Below are positions 61,599-64,000 of a stretch of DNA of 64,000 bases, in pieces. The translations under genes and the position numbers were made by a program. Below the pieces are notes generated by a model, which worked only from the letters and a program-made list of their open reading frames with translations, made no database searches and was not told the origin of the DNA. Location of the stretch: assembly GCF_910592395.1 (NCBI RefSeq), contig NC_088324.1:11558953-11622952 (forward strand), in the 5' to 3' direction. Every line of letters starts with the position of its first letter. Position 1 is the first letter of the stretch. This DNA comes from Lineus longissimus (taxonomy: Eukaryota; Nemertea; Pilidiophora; Heteronemertea; Lineidae).

Positions 61599-64000
61599 TT
61601 ACTGCATTAGTTTTAGGCTTATTTTATTCTTAGGAAATTCTCAAAACAACATTCAAAAATGGCAATTTAGAGGGATGCCTTCAAAAATTTTATAAAAATG
61701 TTCCCCTCTTCACCAAAATTGTGAGGTGTTTTTTAGTCAGATTTGAGTATTTTGTGCAAAAAAAGCTGAAGATGCCAATACGATGTGATATCAAAAGGGC
61801 TTAAAAAAACATAAACATCTGGTTAAAATTTTTTTACTTTCCCCTCGAAATTGTTGTTTTTGATCAGAAGTTGGGAGATTGTCGCTCTCGTTCATGTTAT
61901 CTAGATTCGCATCTTCCAATCATATAGTTCATCTTCGAGGACCGCAGATAGGTGGATCATAAGCTGTAGGATTTCTGCTGAATTTTTTTTGGGCTGGGAG
62001 GGTAAAATTTTGTCTGAGCCCACGTTGAATTTCAAGTGAGGTATTTTTCCTAACAGTTTATGATGAGAGGTTGAAAAAAAGTTATCAAATCGTAACATAT
62101 AAAGCTCTTTGCAATCATGAATGTAATTTGAAAAACTGGCAAATATTGTTGTTATGGAGATAGGAAGAACAAAAGTGCATTTTACGTTCTGTGATAAAAA
62201 ATTCGAAATCTATGTGGACTCTTCCACCAATTAATCCAAAGTTTTCGAAGGTTGAACTGCGCATTTTTGGAATAAGTTAGTTTTAATCTGTCATCATGTT
62301 ATAGTTACTATTTTTACAAAATGAAGGAAATCATAAAAATGGAGGATACGAAATATATAATTGAGAGAAGGTCAAACTTTATGATCAGAAACTTGTGGAT
62401 AACGCCTAAGTTTGATCTTCCAGTGGATATGTTTGGTCAGTAAGGCCAGCAGTAAATGCAGTCTCTGGCATACAGGATTTAACGGCAGTGACGTGAATTC
62501 TGGAAGAGTTGCCTGTAGAAACCAGGTGGATAGTCCTTGACCTTCGACTTCTAATGTCATGATTGAGGAATTGGGATTATGTGTTGTGACCTTTGAACCT
62601 TGCATGCATATTCAAATGGAAATATATTTTGAATAACCCTGCAGTGAAATTTCTGGATCGTGTTGACGTTTAGGAATCCTAGAAGTTTCACATTTTATCA
62701 TTTACTTTCTGTTTTAGCATTTAGCCAAAGTTACACTCTAGTCCTGTGAACTTTCAGCAGCAATTAAACATTAGAGTGAAAGGGATGTGTTGAGGAGAAA
62801 TAAACTGTCCTCATTTGACACAAAAAACTGTTGGATTTAATGATGCTGCAAATTTAGAAGATTGTGGTGTGAAACCGTGATTATGCCTGGCTAAGGATCT
62901 GAAATGACCTTTACCTCATCTATAACCAACCTGTGTTCAGTTATTTGACCAGTCAGACCAATTCCTAATTCAGTACAGCCATTTTTTCATTCAGTCTGGG
63001 AACTTGGCAATCTATTGTCAACTTGTCGAGTTGTTGCAGTAAAAAAAAATTTATCAAATGTTATACGTGATGATATTTATTTAGAAATACATATAAAAAC
63101 TTTGGTGGGAAAAAAAATAGGAAAAATATTATTAGGGCGTCGGTCCTTTTCATCTCTGTGTGTACATTTGTTAGTTATTTTTATCTTCCAGAAAGAAATT
63201 GTAAATTTTGTACATAGGACTCTTAAAAATCATTTGCTCATGGTTGCAAAGCAACGTGATTTTAATCATTAATTGTTGTGAGAAATTGTTTATATGCTGG
63301 TCAGGTTGAAGGTTTTTCCAAAAAAAGGATGCAATAATTCATGAAAAGGTTTTGATAATTGTATTGACTGCCTTGATTGTTTATTGTTTGCTATGTAAAG
63401 TTGTGGATTTTTTTTGTTTGATGCAGGATGCAGTTGCAGTGGTGTCTCCTGTATGTATTCTGCAACAATTCATGAACTTCCTTAAGCAAGAATTCGGGAC
63501 GTCTGCTCAGGTTTCAATTGACACCTGTCACAAGCACATGTATTTAGATTATGGAAAATGGCGATTGGCGAATCTATAAATTTATTAAGAATACAAAACA
63601 GAAGATTAATTAGTGAAAACCTTCCACTTGACCAGTGACTTAGTCTTATAAACAAATCGAGGTCTTTCAATTTCATCATTGTTGGAATTGTGTGTTTTCA
63701 TAAAAAAATCCACATATACTTCAGTCATGTTGTACATTGTCAGTTATCATGTTATCCCAACCTTTGCCCAAGGGACTTTCATGGTATGTATCTGGACTGT
63801 TGCATGGTTAAGAATACACAGTGAAAAACCCTTGGGTACAAGATTGCTCTTGTTTGTACTTCAGTCACGATTGTCATGTCAGTTTTTGACTCCGTCTCGC
63901 AAATGAAGAAAATATTGTTGTTGTTTTTCAAAGTCAGTCATTGTGCTTGTGCCTCATCAAAATGAAGATGGCTCTATTGGGAAAACCCACACTTTATCAT
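61599..64000 (+). other. 3' UTR and downstream flank of GPSM2
   Basis: AT-rich DNA without a credible open frame. A canonical AATAAA at 62799-62804 would give a 3' UTR of about 1.2 kb. Nothing recognisable follows to the window end. Confidence 0.5.
62799..62804 (+). terminator. Polyadenylation signal AATAAA
   Basis: The first canonical AATAAA hexamer that I noticed after the GPSM2 stop codon; the likely 3' end, although other signals could be used. Confidence 0.45.

Noticed and set aside
1-64000. CRISPR arrays, operons or bacterial-type systems
   Set aside because: The genes are spliced and metazoan. The tandem repeats have no constant-repeat/variable-spacer pattern.

Overview
The window is nuclear DNA from an invertebrate bilaterian, probably marine. 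Genes are split by GT-AG introns of roughly 100 to 700 bp, intergenic DNA is long and about 40% GC, polyadenylation signals are of the AATAAA/ATTAAA type, and there are many short inverted-repeat transposons, minisatellites and tRNA-derived SINE scraps. Gene content (an XAB2/SYF1 orthologue with about 19 exons, a single GPSM/LGN/Pins-type gene, ankyrin-SOCS-box genes, an orphan GPCR resembling GPR21/GPR52) fits a mollusc/brachiopod-type lophotrochozoan or an invertebrate deuterostome. I cannot decide the phylum by eye.

Layout. 0-4 kb: a three-exon minus-strand ankyrin/SOCS-box gene and a two-exon plus-strand gene of unknown function lie head to head around a roughly 490-bp region with two perfect CRE palindromes; a hAT-like element and a foldback element sit beside or inside the first gene. 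4-19.8 kb: gene-poor DNA with nothing I can firmly annotate. 19.9-20.8 kb: an intronless class A GPCR. 23.2-31.5 kb: a tandem array of about 4.6 copies of a 1,641-bp unit, near-identical between copies, each carrying a 557-bp inverted-repeat transposon with a 9-bp target duplication, next to an older eroded relative of the unit. 31.5-37.1 kb: a foldback element and a tentative minus-strand gene whose central 119-nt exon exists in three copies. 37.1-40 kb: three minisatellites and a palindromic MITE whose empty site can be seen in a sister repeat. 40-42.1 kb: a second ankyrin/SOCS-like gene (666 aa, one coding exon). 43.3-51 kb: XAB2/SYF1 on the minus strand, 843 residues reconstructed, only the extreme N-terminus missing. 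51-55.9 kb: intergenic DNA with a 235-bp tandem duplication and some uncertain exons. 55.9-61.6 kb: the complete GPSM2/LGN-type gene in 13 coding exons (658 aa, TPRs plus four GoLoco motifs), then its 3' UTR and flank.

The genes do not form one pathway. XAB2/SYF1 is a spliceosome NineTeen-complex scaffold, GPSM2/LGN links G-alpha(i) to spindle orientation, the SOCS-box proteins are predicted Cullin-5 substrate adaptors, and the GPCR is a membrane receptor. The two ankyrin/SOCS genes, 38 kb apart, differ greatly in architecture and are not recent duplicates. All exon models were built by hand from splice sites, reading phase and remembered family similarity; no database search was possible.
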